Below are positions 55,375 through 63,629 of a stretch of DNA of 64,000 bases, in pieces. The stretch is from Vibrio litoralis DSM 17657. GTDB taxonomy: Bacteria > Pseudomonadota > Gammaproteobacteria > Enterobacterales > Vibrionaceae. Position 1 is the stretch's first letter. Each line of letters starts with the position of its first letter. A program made the translations under genes and the position numbers. The stretch lies in assembly GCF_000426765.1 (NCBI RefSeq), contig NZ_KE384568.1, positions 111,667-175,666 of the forward strand, read 5' to 3'. The notes under the pieces were generated by a model. The model was not told the origin of the DNA. It made no database searches and saw only the letters and a program-made list of their open reading frames with translations.

Positions 55375-57246
55375 ATGGCCGCCATTCGTTGCTTATTTAC
55401 TTTGCTCGTTAGCTTATTTATTGGTTTTACGACTACCGCTCAAGCGGCCAATTTTGACTCAGTGCAAGCGCCTTTAGCCGATTTCACCAATTCAGCTACG
55501 CCCGCCACCAACAATCAATTCGTGCCAGTTGATCAAGCTTTCCCTTTCAATTTTATTCAACAAGGCGACACGGTTACCCTAGATTGGCAAATCAAACCGG
55601 GCTATTACCTGTATCGTGAGCGTTTTTCTTTCCAAGCTAACAGTGCAGAAATAGCTGAAGCCAAGATCCCCGAAGGGACTTTTCACTCCGATGAATTTTT
55701 TGGTGATGTGCATATTTTCACCGAGCCGGTCAATGTCGAGATTCCATTAAAAAGCGTCGCCGATAACGGTGAGCTGATCGTCCAATATCAAGGTTGTGCC
55801 ACCACAGGGTTTTGTTACCCACCGGAAACGCGCATCGTCCCTTTAGATCAAATAGGATCTCTAGATCAAATCGGCCAACCATCCAACTCAGCAACGACTT
55901 CTGATTCAGTCGCGACTAGTCAAACAACAGAAAGTAACCAAACAGCTCAAGCGACCACCAGCACTAGCACCAGTTCTGAAGATAGCAATATTGCCTCTCA
56001 ATTGGCAGAATATTGGTGGACGCCGTTATTATTCTTATTGCTCGGCATCGGCTTAGCCTTTACGCCATGCGTACTACCTATGTACCCAATTTTAACTGGC
56101 ATCGTACTCGGCGGTGGCCGTTTGAGTGCCAAGAAAGCCTTTAAGCTGTCTTTCATCTACGTACAAGGCATGGCGCTAACCTACATGCTACTTGGCCTAG
56201 TGGTGGCCTCTTTAGGCGTTCAATTCCAAGCCGCCTTGCAAGCCCCTGCGGTATTAATCGGTTTAAGTATCCTGTTTGTATTGCTATCACTATCGATGTT
56301 TGGCCTCTACACCATTCAACTCCCAAGTCGCCTACAAACTTGGCTCAATGAACAAAGCAATAAACAACAAGGCGGTAATTTAGCTGGGGTGTTTATTATG
56401 GGTGTGATCTCCGGTTTAGTGTGTTCGCCTTGCACCACAGCGCCACTTTCTGGCGCACTATTGTATGTGGCGCAAAGTGGCGATCTACTAACTGGTGCAA
56501 TTGCGCTGTATGCCTTAGCGATTGGTATGGGTATTCCACTAATTATCGTCGCAGTATTTGGTAATAAGTTACTACCAAAAGCGGGCGAGTGGATGAACCG
56601 AGTAAAAGTGCTATTTGGCTTTATCCTACTGGCGGCACCGATTTTTTTACTAGAACGCATCCTGCCAGAAGTCTGGGCACAAGGATTATGGGTCACCCTC
56701 GGGCTCATCAGCTTTGCTTGGCTATATCATGTTAAGCAAACCATGCAGCAAGCGAGTTGGCAGCAAAGTCTTGTCGGTATCGTGGCAATTCTGGGCTTAG
56801 TGTTCTCGGCGTATTTCGGCTTGCAAACCGCGGGAGTGATTAGCTCCGGACAAAACCATACGCAGTCATCACAAGCGAATATCGCCTTTACCCGTATTTC
56901 AACGGTAAGCGAACTCAAGCAACAGCTAACACAAGCCAAAGCCGCTAATAAACCGGTGATGTTCGATTTCTATGCCGACTGGTGCGTCGCGTGTAAAGAG
57001 TTTGAAAAATACACCTTTCACGATCCAAAAGTGGCGAGAGAGTTAACCAACTTTGTCTTAATCCAAGCTGATGTGACCGCGGCAACACCAGATGATATTG
57101 CCTTGATGGAAAAAATGAAGGTACTTGGTCTGCCGACTATTGAGTTTTGGGATTCACAAGGTGAACATATTCCACAAGCTCGCATTGCTGGCTTTATGAA
57201 TGCCGAAAAGTTCTTACTGCACCTCAAAAAAAATCAATTGCTTTAG
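55375..57246 (+). CDS. dsbD: Thiol:disulfide interchange protein DsbD
   Basis: Carries electrons from cytoplasmic thioredoxin to periplasmic DsbC, DsbG and CcmG. A signal peptide (to about residue 24, AQAANF) is followed by the alpha domain with its cysteine pair in GCATTGFCYPPE; eight membrane segments with the cysteines of FTPCVLPMYPIL and VCSPCTTAPL; and a C-terminal thioredoxin domain with CVAC in DWCVACKEFE. A Ser/Thr-rich linker lies at about 170-205. Length 623, a little long because of it. An overlapping frame from 55292 is a shadow. Confidence 0.95.
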   Translation: MAAIRCLFTLLVSLFIGFTTTAQAANFDSVQAPLADFTNSATPATNNQFVPVDQAFPFNFIQQGDTVTLDWQIKPGYYLYRERFSFQANSAEIAEAKIPEGTFHSDEFFGDVHIFTEPVNVEIPLKSVADNGELIVQYQGCATTGFCYPPETRIVPLDQIGSLDQIGQPSNSATTSDSVATSQTTESNQTAQATTSTSTSSEDSNIASQLAEYWWTPLLFLLLGIGLAFTPCVLPMYPILTGIVLGGGRLSAKKAFKLSFIYVQGMALTYMLLGLVVASLGVQFQAALQAPAVLIGLSILFVLLSLSMFGLYTIQLPSRLQTWLNEQSNKQQGGNLAGVFIMGVISGLVCSPCTTAPLSGALLYVAQSGDLLTGAIALYALAIGMGIPLIIVAVFGNKLLPKAGEWMNRVKVLFGFILLAAPIFLLERILPEVWAQGLWVTLGLISFAWLYHVKQTMQQASWQQSLVGIVAILGLVFSAYFGLQTAGVISSGQNHTQSSQANIAFTRISTVSELKQQLTQAKAANKPVMFDFYADWCVACKEFEKYTFHDPKVARELTNFVLIQADVTAATPDDIALMEKMKVLGLPTIEFWDSQGEHIPQARIAGFMNAEKFLLHLKKNQLL

Positions 57247-57261
57247 TGGGCACAAATTAGA

Positions 57262-57289
57262 CAAAAGTCGGATATAGTTCAGACTTTTG
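57262..57289 (+). terminator. Possible weak terminator after dsbD
   Basis: CAAAAGTC, twelve-base loop, GACTTTTG. A long T-run is missing, so this is uncertain. Confidence 0.4.
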
Positions 57290-57364
57290 CCTTTGCTCGG
57301 TTGAGGGAACACCTAAACAGGTTGATAATGAATTCATTGTTACTTTAACAGTGAACTTATTGTC

Positions 57365-58000
57365 ATGGATTCGACATACAACATTATCATTGCAGATGAT
57401 CACCCCCTCTTTCGTAACGCCCTATTTCAATCGATACATATGGCAGTGAGTGGTGCTAACTTACATGAAGCTGACTCTCTCGATACATTACTGGCATTAA
57501 TAAAGAAAGTCGATGAACCCGATCTTTTATTACTCGATCTTAAAATGCCCGGCTCCAACGGCATGTCTGGGCTCATTCACTTGCGTTCTGAATACCCTGA
57601 CCTTCCCATCGTAGTGATTTCTGCCAGTGAAGAATCTAGCGTAGTCAGTCAGGTAAAAAGCCATGGTGCCTTTGGTTTTATTCCTAAATCGAGTGATATG
57701 CGCGAACTGAACAGCGCACTCAACCAAGTGCTCAATGGCGACCCATTTTTCCCTGAAGGTCTCATTCAAAATAATGACGCTTGTAATGAACTCAGCCAAA
57801 AACTGGCGGCCTTAACCCCTCAACAATATAAAGTATTAGGCATGTTGTCAGACGGCTTACTAAACAAGCAAATTGCTTATGAATTGAATGTCTCAGAAGC
57901 GACGATTAAAGCGCATATGACCGCAATATTCCGCAAACTTGATGTCAAGAACCGAACTCAAGCGGTGATCTTGCTACAACAGTTGGAAACCGAAAACTAA
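57365..58000 (+). CDS. crbR: LuxR-type response regulator, CrbR-like
   Basis: NarL/FixJ-class regulator of 211 residues. The receiver has the acidic pair in IIADDHPLF and phospho-acceptor in LLLLDLKMPGSNG. The C-terminal helix-turn-helix is LTPQQYKVLGMLSDGLLNKQ, then VSEATIKAHMTAIFRKLDVKNRT. In Vibrio, CrbR with the sensor CrbS controls acetyl-CoA synthetase, and the gene lies near the symporter pair seen here. The symbol rests on that context and family memory; no kinase is encoded in the window. Confidence 0.75.
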   Translation: MDSTYNIIIADDHPLFRNALFQSIHMAVSGANLHEADSLDTLLALIKKVDEPDLLLLDLKMPGSNGMSGLIHLRSEYPDLPIVVISASEESSVVSQVKSHGAFGFIPKSSDMRELNSALNQVLNGDPFFPEGLIQNNDACNELSQKLAALTPQQYKVLGMLSDGLLNKQIAYELNVSEATIKAHMTAIFRKLDVKNRTQAVILLQQLETEN

Positions 58001-58020
58001 TCATTACAGCCATTACTCGC

Positions 58021-58068
58021 GATCAATAAAATGTATCAATAGCAAAACTATGGTACATTTTATTGGTC
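58021..58068. terminator. AT-rich inverted repeat after crbR, possible terminator
   Basis: GATCAATAAAATGTA, an 18-base loop, TACATTTTATTGGTC: 14 of 15 pairs. A T-rich stretch follows a few bases later. Confidence 0.5.
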
Positions 58069-58211
58069 GCTTTCTTTTTCCCTTTAGCAACCCAAAAGTG
58101 AACTCTTATTCACAGTCCTCTGCTAATTCACCCCAACGAAGCGACATATCGAGATAATTTAGCGACTCGATGTATTTTAATGCTAACGCCATTAATCAAA
58201 GAGTGCCTTGC

Positions 58212-59939
58212 ATGTTTATAATTGATCAACTTATCTTACTCGCTGCCATTTTAATTGCCTTTGGTATCCTCTCAAGCAAGGTTTCAGCACGTTTAGGCCT
58301 ACCTGTATTGGTGATGTTTCTGATTGTTGGCATGCTAGCTGGAGAAGATGGCCCCGGAGGCATTGATTTTGATAATGCTCTTATCGCTCATTCATTAGGA
58401 ACTTTAGCACTAGCAGTCATCTTGTTTGATGGTGGCTTAAACACCCCAATGGCATCGATAAAATCGGTCTGGAAACCGGCCTCTTTATTAGCCACTCTCG
58501 GGGTTTTATTCACGTCTGCAATCACTGGCCTTGCTGCCGCTTATATTCTTGATATTCCTTTAATTTATGGCTTATTAATTGGTGCTATTGTCGGTTCAAC
58601 GGATGCTGCTGCGGTATTCTCTTTATTAAGAAATGCCGGCATTCATATCAACCCTAAACTAAAATCAACCTTAGAAATAGAAAGTGCAACCAATGACCCA
58701 ATGGCGATCTTTCTCACCGTTGGACTTTTAGAGGTAGTCGTAAATGGATTAGAGCCGGGAACAGGCTTACTTATGCTCTTCATCCAACAAATAGGCATAG
58801 GCTCTGCTGTCGGTCTTGCATGTGGGTGGTTATCTGTTCGATTAATTAATCATATCAATTTAACGACATCCGGCTTATACCCTGTCATGGTGGCCGCCCT
58901 AGGCTTATTATCATTTGGAATTAGTGCGAATTTAGGGGGGAGTGGCTTTTTATCTATTTTCATTACAGGAGTAGTGATTGGTAATAGTCGTTTTGTCTTC
59001 CAACGCAGTACTTTTTTATTCCATGATGGATTAGCTTGGTTGGGCCAAATCTGCATGTTTATGATGTTAGGGTTACTTATTACGCCATCATCATTACTCG
59101 ATGTTTGGTTTGAAGGCTTAATGATTGCAGTGGTACTAACATTAATTGCCAGACCAATTTCCATTCTACCGATATTAAAACCTTTTGGTTTCAACTTACG
59201 AGAAATCACGCTGGTTTCTTGGGTTGGCCTACGAGGCTCAGTACCAATCATCTTAGCCATTTATCCTTTAATGTATGGGGTGCCTGATGCTGGGTTAATT
59301 TTTAATGTGGTGTTTTTCGTCGTATTTATTTCTGCCACCATACAAGGTTCAACTTTGCCTTTCATGGCGCGACGATTAGGTTTAACGGAACCTGCACCAT
59401 CAACCCCTGCAGCAACATTAGAGATCACAACATTAGGTGACGTCGATGCTGAAATTGTTGAATATAGACTTGGAGAACATTCAAGGATAGCCGGACGTCG
59501 TTTATCTCAAATGGCACTTCCTGATGGCACTGTTGTAGCCATGATAACGAGAGGTAAGCAAGTTATTCCCCCTCGTGGTTCCACTTTAATATTGGCAGAA
59601 GATCATTTATTTATCATGATGAAACCGAATGTTAGAGATTTTGTTGACCTTATTTGTTCGAGCGCGGGTGAGACCCCAATAGAAAGCTTGCCAAATCACG
59701 AGCTATGCTTAAAAGGCTTTACCAAAATAGGTGATATTCATCATTCTTACGGTATCGATTTACCCGCAGAACACCATATCTCTTTAAATGAATTATTAAT
59801 GCAATCATTTGATGGTATCCCTATCCGTGATGCTGCAAAAGAGTTTGGTAATGTCACATTGTTTATTCGAGATATTGTTGATCAAAGAATCACTACGGTC
59901 GGAATTATCATCACGCCAAAAGAACTACTTAACCCTTAA
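58212..59939 (+). CDS. nhaP2: K+/H+ antiporter, NhaP2/CvrA type
   Basis: CPA1-family cation/proton antiporter. The start is set at the ATG of MFIIDQLILLAAILIAFG; a frame start 42 bases upstream adds a hydrophilic stretch. About twelve membrane segments; family motifs LPVLVMFLIVGMLAGEDGPGG, GSTDAAAVFSLL with the transport Asp, and SWVGLRGSVPIILA. The cytoplasmic C-terminus has a TrkA_C (RCK-C) domain (about residues 390-475) and a CorC-like end. Homologous V. cholerae NhaP2 exports K+ in exchange for H+. Length 575 from this start. Confidence 0.88.
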   Translation: MFIIDQLILLAAILIAFGILSSKVSARLGLPVLVMFLIVGMLAGEDGPGGIDFDNALIAHSLGTLALAVILFDGGLNTPMASIKSVWKPASLLATLGVLFTSAITGLAAAYILDIPLIYGLLIGAIVGSTDAAAVFSLLRNAGIHINPKLKSTLEIESATNDPMAIFLTVGLLEVVVNGLEPGTGLLMLFIQQIGIGSAVGLACGWLSVRLINHINLTTSGLYPVMVAALGLLSFGISANLGGSGFLSIFITGVVIGNSRFVFQRSTFLFHDGLAWLGQICMFMMLGLLITPSSLLDVWFEGLMIAVVLTLIARPISILPILKPFGFNLREITLVSWVGLRGSVPIILAIYPLMYGVPDAGLIFNVVFFVVFISATIQGSTLPFMARRLGLTEPAPSTPAATLEITTLGDVDAEIVEYRLGEHSRIAGRRLSQMALPDGTVVAMITRGKQVIPPRGSTLILAEDHLFIMMKPNVRDFVDLICSSAGETPIESLPNHELCLKGFTKIGDIHHSYGIDLPAEHHISLNELLMQSFDGIPIRDAAKEFGNVTLFIRDIVDQRITTVGIIITPKELLNP

Positions 59940-59957
59940 CACCATAAAGGAGCCACT

Positions 59958-60581
59958 TTGATCAGCGCTTTAATTACTCAATTTATCGTATTATGGGCCG
60001 TCATTGATCCTGTTGGCACTGTTCCTGTCTACCTATCGCAAACCCACGGACTCACCAGTAAACAAAGACGTTTAGTCGCACTTAAAGCGGTTGCCATTGC
60101 AACCGGAGTCTTGCTGTTCTTTTTGGTGGTGGGGCAAATATTACTCGAAGCGATGCAAATTCCCCTGCCCGCCTTTCAAGCTGCCGGTGGTTTGGTATTA
60201 TTGTTATTTGCACTTAGTATGATTTTTGGTGAAGGCAAGCCGGCTCAAGAAGAAAAAATGGGCAAAGAACTCAATCGTTCAGATCTGGCGAATCTTGCCG
60301 TTTACCCATTAGCGATTCCGTCAATTGCCTCGCCAGGTGCTATGATGGCGATCGTACTGCTCACCGATAACTACCGAAACTCAATTATCGACCAGAGCTT
60401 AACCGCAGGAGTGATGGTACTAGTGTTACTATCAACATTGGCTTTATTAATTGGTGCGACGAGTATCCATAGAATTATTGGCAATGTCGGCGCGGCAATT
60501 ATTAGCCGAGTGATGGGATTAATCTTAGCTGCCGTCGCGGTGAACAACCTCTTAATGGGTATCAGAGATTTCTATTTCTAA
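59958..60581 (+). CDS. MarC family (YhgN-like) membrane protein
   Basis: Six-segment inner-membrane protein of the MarC/NAAT family; function not established. It starts with TTG (MISALITQF), preceded by AAAGGAG seven bases upstream, which decides this unusual start. Motifs VLWAVIDPVGTVPVYL and FQAAGGLVLLLFALSM, and YPLAIPSIASPGAM, are characteristic. Length 207. It is 18 bases after the antiporter, so probably co-transcribed. Its stop codon shares its last base with the start of a 162-bp repeat. Confidence 0.88.
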   Translation: MISALITQFIVLWAVIDPVGTVPVYLSQTHGLTSKQRRLVALKAVAIATGVLLFFLVVGQILLEAMQIPLPAFQAAGGLVLLLFALSMIFGEGKPAQEEKMGKELNRSDLANLAVYPLAIPSIASPGAMMAIVLLTDNYRNSIIDQSLTAGVMVLVLLSTLALLIGATSIHRIIGNVGAAIISRVMGLILAAVAVNNLLMGIRDFYF

Positions 60582-60742
60582 TACCAATCAAATTAGTTAG
60601 ATGTTCAGAAATTGCGAAGGAAAAAACCTTGAGAACAAGGCATAAATTTTCGATAAGTAGTTGCTCTACAATCAAAATTTATAACGCAGTTATCGAGGTT
60701 TTTAACAAGCAAGAATGATCAGATAATTAATGCGATTGGTAT
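60581..60742. repeat. 162-bp structured repeat, copy 3
   Basis: Ends ATACCAATC / GATTGGTAT. Inner stems: AAAACCTTGA with TCGAGGTTTT, AAATTTT with AAAATTT, and GTAG-n5-CTAC. It starts on the last base of the MarC-family stop codon. Confidence 0.9.
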
Positions 60743-60974
60743 AACCAACCAATCGCGCATTAGACCTTAGACTAACCTTATTAGACCTTAGCCTAGCCCT
60801 AACCCAGAGCTAGGCTAAATTATTCCAACCCACCTCACAAAAAAGCCGCTAAGGTCTTAATTTCCCAACATTCCTGCCCGACTAAAGTTGAAAAGCCCTA
60901 TCAGACTCTTACTGCTATTGTTTTGTCGTAACATTTTATTAACAAAAGAGTTCACTGTGAATTCAGTGAAAAAT

Positions 60975-61016
60975 AGCTGCTATATCAGTGAACATAGCTG
61001 TTATATCAATGAGAAT
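60975..61016 (+). promoter_or_regulatory. Two 21-bp direct repeats upstream of the symporter pair
   Basis: AGCTGCTATATCAGTGAACAT and AGCTGTTATATCAATGAGAAT, head to tail with a 21-bp period. They end 28 bases before the small-subunit start. The period is two helical turns, which suits a dimeric or tandem-binding regulator. The 60743-60974 stretch before it shows no gene. Confidence 0.5.
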
Positions 61017-61043
61017 AATCGGGTAAAACAAAGGAGAATGGCC

Positions 61044-61310
61044 ATGTCGTTTGAATCTGACAAACATGCCCAAGCCTACTGGAAGGAAAACCTAGGCATT
61101 ATGGCGACACTACTGACCATTTGGTTCGTGGTGTCTTACTGTGCAGGCATTTTATTTGTCGACGCACTAAATACCATCCAATTTGCAGGATTCAAATTGG
61201 GATTTTGGTTTGCACAGCAAGGGTCTATTTATACCTTCGTGGTGTTGATCTTCGTGTATGTCGCTCGCATGAATGCGCTTGATAAAAAATACAGTGTACA
61301 GGAAGACTAA
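61044..61310 (+). CDS. DUF4212 small subunit of a sodium:solute symporter
   Basis: 88 residues with two membrane segments (IMATLLTIWFVVSYCAGILF, and SIYTFVVLIFVYVAR). The start is set at ATG 61044 because AAGGAG lies seven bases upstream; ATG 61038 is too close, and a frame from 60888 would translate the 21-bp repeats. The motif AQAYWKENLGIM is typical. DUF4212 proteins are encoded immediately before a VC_2705-type symporter and are thought to form its small subunit. The large subunit follows after 11 bases. Confidence 0.9.
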   Translation: MSFESDKHAQAYWKENLGIMATLLTIWFVVSYCAGILFVDALNTIQFAGFKLGFWFAQQGSIYTFVVLIFVYVARMNALDKKYSVQED

Positions 61311-61321
61311 GAGGCTAATAT

Positions 61322-63025
61322 ATGGATATTCAAACTTGGACGTTTATTCTCGTCGGTATCACCTTTGCGTTGTATATCGGCATTGCAATTTGGGCACGCG
61401 CTGGGTCAACCAGTGAGTTCTATGTCGCCGGTGGTGGGGTTCACCCTGTAGCCAATGGTATGGCGACCGCTGCCGACTGGATGTCAGCGGCATCTTTCAT
61501 TTCAATGGCGGGTATCATTTCTTTTGCCGGCTACGATGGCTCAGTTTACTTAATGGGTTGGACTGGCGGTTACGTATTATTAGCACTTTGTTTAGCCCCT
61601 TATTTACGTAAATTCGGCAAGTTCACGGTTCCTGATTTTATCGGTGACCGTTACTACTCTCGTACTGCACGCTTAGTGGCTATCTTCTGTGCCATCTTTG
61701 TGTCGTTCACTTATGTGGCTGGCCAAATGCGTGGTGTAGGTGTGGTTTTTGCTCGCTTCTTAGAGGTCGACATCAATCTAGGTATCATCATTGGTATGGC
61801 GATTGTATTCTTCTATGCAGTATTAGGCGGCATGAAAGGCATTACCTATACTCAGGTAGCACAATTCTGCGTACTGATTTTTGCTTTCCTTGTTCCTGCA
61901 GTTTTCACTTCAATTATGATGACTGGTAATGTGTTCCCACAAATCGGTATGGGTTCAACCATTTCAGGCTCTGATGTGTACCTAATGGATCGCCTAGAAG
62001 GGCTAACTCAAGAATTAGGTTTTAACTCTTATATTGATGGTTCGAAAAGTACCGTCGATGTCTTCTTCATTACTGCGGCACTGATGGTCGGTACAGCAGG
62101 TTTACCACACGTAATCATTCGTTTCTTTACCGTACCTAAAGTAAAAGATGCTCGTATTTCTGCAGGTTGGGCACTTCTATTCATCTCGCTACTTTATACA
62201 ACGGCGCCAGCAGTTGCATCATTTGCTCGTGTGAACTTGATTGAAACCATTAATGGCCCAGATCAACAAGGTGTTGCCGTTGAAAATGCCCCAAGCTGGT
62301 ATAACAACTGGGAAAGCACCGGTCTTGTTTCTTGGGAAGATAAGAACGGCGATGGCAAAATGTTCTACTCTGGCGATGAACGTAATGAGATGAACATCAA
62401 CCGTGATATCATCGTACTGGCTTCTCCAGAACTGGCGAAATTACCTAACTGGGTAGTGGCACTACTGGCAGCGGGTGGTCTAGCGGCCGCACTATCGACA
62501 GCAGCAGGCTTACTATTGGTTATCTCGACCTCCATCTCTCATGATTTACTGAAGAAAGAGTTCAAGCCCAATATGAGCGATAAGCAGGAACTGTTATTTG
62601 CTCGGGGGGCCGCAGCACTGGCGGTAATTGGTGCCGGTTACTTAGGGATTAACCCACCAGGCTTTGTGGCACAGGTGGTAGCCTTTGCCTTCGGCTTAGC
62701 AGCAGCGTCCTTCTTCCCTGCCATCATCTTAGGTATTTTCTATAAGAAGATGAACAAGGAAGGTGCGATTGCCGGTATGGTGACAGGTATTACCTTTACT
62801 GCTGCTTACATCATTTACTTCAAGTTCGTAAACCCGGCGGCAAGCACGCCTGACAACTGGTTCTTCGGCATCAGCCCAGAAGGTATCGGTACGCTAGGTA
62901 TGTGTCTGAACTTCGTAGTCTCGATTGTAGTGAACAAATTCACTGCTGAAGTACCAAAAGATGTACAAGATATGGTGGAGTCTATCCGCTTCCCGAAAGG
63001 CGCAGGCAAAGCTCACGACCATTAA
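61322..63025 (+). CDS. Sodium:solute symporter, VC_2705 subfamily
   Basis: SSSF permease related to the acetate symporter ActP. About thirteen membrane segments; SSF signature regions STSEFYVAGGGVHPVANGMA, ADWMSAASFISMAGI and GGLAAALSTAAGLLLVISTS. A hydrophilic loop (about residues 318-370, SWYNNWESTGLVSWEDKNGD) is a feature of this subfamily. The substrate is probably a small carboxylate such as acetate, by analogy with ActP and with the CrbR-like regulator nearby; this is inference. Length 567. Confidence 0.88.
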   Translation: MDIQTWTFILVGITFALYIGIAIWARAGSTSEFYVAGGGVHPVANGMATAADWMSAASFISMAGIISFAGYDGSVYLMGWTGGYVLLALCLAPYLRKFGKFTVPDFIGDRYYSRTARLVAIFCAIFVSFTYVAGQMRGVGVVFARFLEVDINLGIIIGMAIVFFYAVLGGMKGITYTQVAQFCVLIFAFLVPAVFTSIMMTGNVFPQIGMGSTISGSDVYLMDRLEGLTQELGFNSYIDGSKSTVDVFFITAALMVGTAGLPHVIIRFFTVPKVKDARISAGWALLFISLLYTTAPAVASFARVNLIETINGPDQQGVAVENAPSWYNNWESTGLVSWEDKNGDGKMFYSGDERNEMNINRDIIVLASPELAKLPNWVVALLAAGGLAAALSTAAGLLLVISTSISHDLLKKEFKPNMSDKQELLFARGAAALAVIGAGYLGINPPGFVAQVVAFAFGLAAASFFPAIILGIFYKKMNKEGAIAGMVTGITFTAAYIIYFKFVNPAASTPDNWFFGISPEGIGTLGMCLNFVVSIVVNKFTAEVPKDVQDMVESIRFPKGAGKAHDH

Positions 63026-63054
63026 TAAATTAGGGTAAATATCCTAAAATAAAC

Positions 63055-63087
63055 AAAGCCCGAAGAGTTTATATTCTTCGGGCTTTT
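63055..63087 (+). terminator. Terminator after the symporter
   Basis: AAGCCCGAAGA, loop, TCTTCGGGCTT, then a short T-run that runs straight into a 7-bp tandem array. Confidence 0.88.
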
Positions 63088-63148
63088 GCTCGTTGCTCGT
63101 TGCTCGTTGCTCGTTGCTCGTTGCTCGTTGCTCGTTGCTCGTTGCTCG
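63087..63148. repeat. 7-bp tandem array (TGCTCGT)n, about nine copies
   Basis: Eight perfect TGCTCGT units plus six bases of a ninth, with no variation. The first base is the last T of the symporter terminator. The rest of the 63149-63279 stretch is also repeat-like (GAGAAGCAAGGCGCCCGAGC) with no gene. Confidence 0.97.
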
Positions 63149-63249
63149 AGGTGAGTTTTAATGTGATTAATAAATCTGTCAATACATACCCGCATCGCTT
63201 TTTCGATATACGAGAAGCAAGGCGCCCGAGCTACAAGAGTCGATCTCCT

Positions 63250-63270
63250 AGGAACTAGGAACTAGGAACT
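63250..63270. repeat. Triple AGGAACT heptad
   Basis: Three perfect AGGAACT units just beyond the stop of the gene at 63280. The unit differs by one base from AGGAACC, the minus-strand unit of the array at 7591-7655. Confidence 0.95.
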
Positions 63271-63279
63271 TGAATCCCC

Positions 63280-63534
63280 TTACCCCTTCTCTACCTCAAT
63301 CCCCAACACTTTCGCAACCGCTTCAAGCTCAGCTAAATCTTCCACAAACAACAAGGCATTCGAATCATCAACGGCGAGATAAAAACTGCCTGCGCCATCT
63401 GGGGTATTAATGGTGATGGCGTGAATGTTTTCCACTTTATCTGTCACCACTAAACCGCCCATCGCAATACGTACTTGCCCCTGGAAGATTTCGACCAGCA
63501 CGCCTTGCTTGGTTTGATATTCACCCATCATCAC
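63280..63534 (-). CDS. Small protein of unknown function
   Basis: 84 residues, soluble, no signal peptide (MMMGEYQTKQGVLVEIFQGQ ... ELEAVAKVLGIEVEKG). I do not recognise the family. Composition and codon use look like a normal gene, and the strand and position are consistent with a transcript separate from eda (95 bases). The first three Met codons are all possible starts. The beta-rich first two thirds with an alpha-helical end suggest a small single domain. Confidence 0.65.
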   Translation of the reverse strand: MMMGEYQTKQGVLVEIFQGQVRIAMGGLVVTDKVENIHAITINTPDGAGSFYLAVDDSNALLFVEDLAELEAVAKVLGIEVEKG

Positions 63535-63629
63535 TCTACATCCTTTATAAATGACATAATAACAAACACATTATCAATGATTAGCGACGATGCAAATAAC
63601 AATTAAACCATTTCGCGTAAGCACTTCAA

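Noticed and set aside
55292..55477. 61-codon plus-strand frame overlapping the dsbD start
   Set aside because: It is out of frame with dsbD, whose signal peptide and domains are complete without it.
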